Shown here: positions 63,612 to 64,000 of the stretch, one piece after another
How the letters are laid out: every line of letters begins with the position of its first letter
Numbering within the stretch: position 1 is the stretch's first letter
Assembly (NCBI GenBank): GCA_028345065.1
Contig: JAOMCN010000004.1
Span: 25,237 to 89,236 of the forward strand
Direction: 5' to 3'
DNA length: 64,000 nt
From: Rhodospirillales bacterium
GTDB lineage: Bacteria; Pseudomonadota; Alphaproteobacteria; Rhodospirillales; UBA2165
Made by a program: the position numbers and the translations under genes
Notes under the pieces: model-generated
Database searches by the model: none
What the model was told of the DNA's origin: nothing
The model's input: only the letters and a program-made list of their open reading frames with translations

Positions 63612-64000
63612 CTAATTATTGTTTCCAGAAAATTTCAGTTTGAACCAAATTTTCAATCGTAAAGGTGTTATCAAAATGACCAGAGAAAAGAAAATCGGCA
63701 AACCATTTGCTGCATAGATAAATGGAACCAAACTCAAATTCTTGGCACTTAGATTTATCATGCCAAGATTTAATGCAATCAATGTAACAAATATCACCGC
63801 CGCAATTATTATCCGTTTTTGGTGACCACGTCTAGAATAATCACCGGTAAACAAGGTAACGAATGCTATTAATGCAAAACCTAATGCTGTCATAGGGAAG
63901 GCTAATCTTTGATGTCCCTCTACAATAAATTTCCCAAAGTCTTTCGGGTTACCAACGTCTTCTTTTTTTAAGTTTAGAAGTTCATCTACATCACGTTCTC
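63612..64000 (-). CDS. lptF: LPS export ABC transporter permease LptF, 3' part
   Basis: Partner permease of LptG; only the last 129 codons lie in the window. The frame is open to the edge: ERDVDELLNLKKEDVGN, then EGHQRLAFPMTALGFALIAFVTLF, a typical end of the periplasmic domain, followed by the C-terminal membrane segments. The gene continues beyond base 64000. It ends 36 bp before lptG, consistent with an lptF-lptG-lptD transcript. Confidence 0.92.
   Translation of the reverse strand, partial: ERDVDELLNLKKEDVGNPKDFGKFIVEGHQRLAFPMTALGFALIAFVTLFTGDYSRRGHQKRIIIAAVIFVTLIALNLGMINLSAKNLSLVPFIYAANGLPIFFSLVILITPLRLKIWFKLKFSGNNN

Noticed and set aside
1..64000. tRNA, rRNA and CRISPR loci
   Set aside because: Intergenic regions were read for cloverleaf-like, rRNA-like or regularly spaced repeat sequences and none was seen; a dedicated search program could still find a cryptic one.

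Overview
The window is a mostly core stretch of an alphaproteobacterial chromosome. Gene order supports this: tilS-ftsH-folP-glmM, serC-serA under a serC-type leader, purF-cvpA-radA-alr, dnaB, rplI-DUF2232-rpsR-rpsF, fabD-fabG-acpP-fabF-mltG-yicC-gmk, and rsmA-pdxA-surA-lptD-lptG-lptF. LptD/LptFG/SurA/BamB show a Gram-negative envelope. By eye the base composition is in the mid-40s % GC. With a form II-type cox cluster, a tartrate/D-malate dehydrogenase and an SLC13 transporter, this would suit an uncultured free-living (perhaps marine, Rhodospirillales-like) lineage; that placement is inference.

Layout. 1-6.6 kb: tRNA-Ile lysidine synthase (5' end cut by the window), FtsH, dihydropteroate synthase, phosphoglucosamine mutase and ThiD, all on +. 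6.7-14.4 kb: an accessory metabolic stretch on + with a Ser/Thr dehydratase-like PLP enzyme, an AlaX-type editing protein, a GNAT gene broken by one in-frame TGA, a tartrate dehydrogenase, an SLC13 transporter, a GST, a frameshifted DUF2938-like membrane gene and an AEC carrier. 14.5-18.0 kb: the most unusual part. A 166-bp sequence holding the serC leader hairpins, Shine-Dalgarno and first 37 codons of serC occurs twice, 3251 bp apart, flanking an island with a small coiled-coil ORF, a TPR-methyltransferase fusion gene and about 950 bp of apparently decayed DNA. 17.8-20.6 kb: intact serC-serA. 20.9-26.9 kb: coxS-coxL-coxM, a stem-loop, then coxD-coxE.

26.9-30.4 kb (-): der, bamB, yfgM-like. 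30.6-31.0 kb (+): a small Cys-rich lipoprotein. 31.3-36.0 kb (-): an RND pump and a periplasmic adaptor whose N-terminus carries two EF-hand loops. 36.2-41.9 kb (-): SDR, purF, cvpA, radA, alr. 42.6-45.1 kb (+): a lone MMPL/RND exporter with its own promoter-like sequence and a strong terminator. 45.2-50.8 kb (-): dnaB, a cyclopropane-fatty-acid-synthase-family enzyme, and rplI-DUF2232-rpsR-rpsF. 51.1-57.2 kb (+): fatty acid synthesis core, mltG, yicC, gmk. 57.2-64.0 kb (-): 16S rRNA dimethylase, PdxA, then the outer-membrane assembly set SurA, LptD, LptG and LptF (cut by the window end).

I saw no tRNA, rRNA, CRISPR array, transposase or integrase. Start codons were re-chosen from family N-termini and Shine-Dalgarno sequences where the longest frame was unconvincing; functional calls rest on motif recognition by eye, without database searches.
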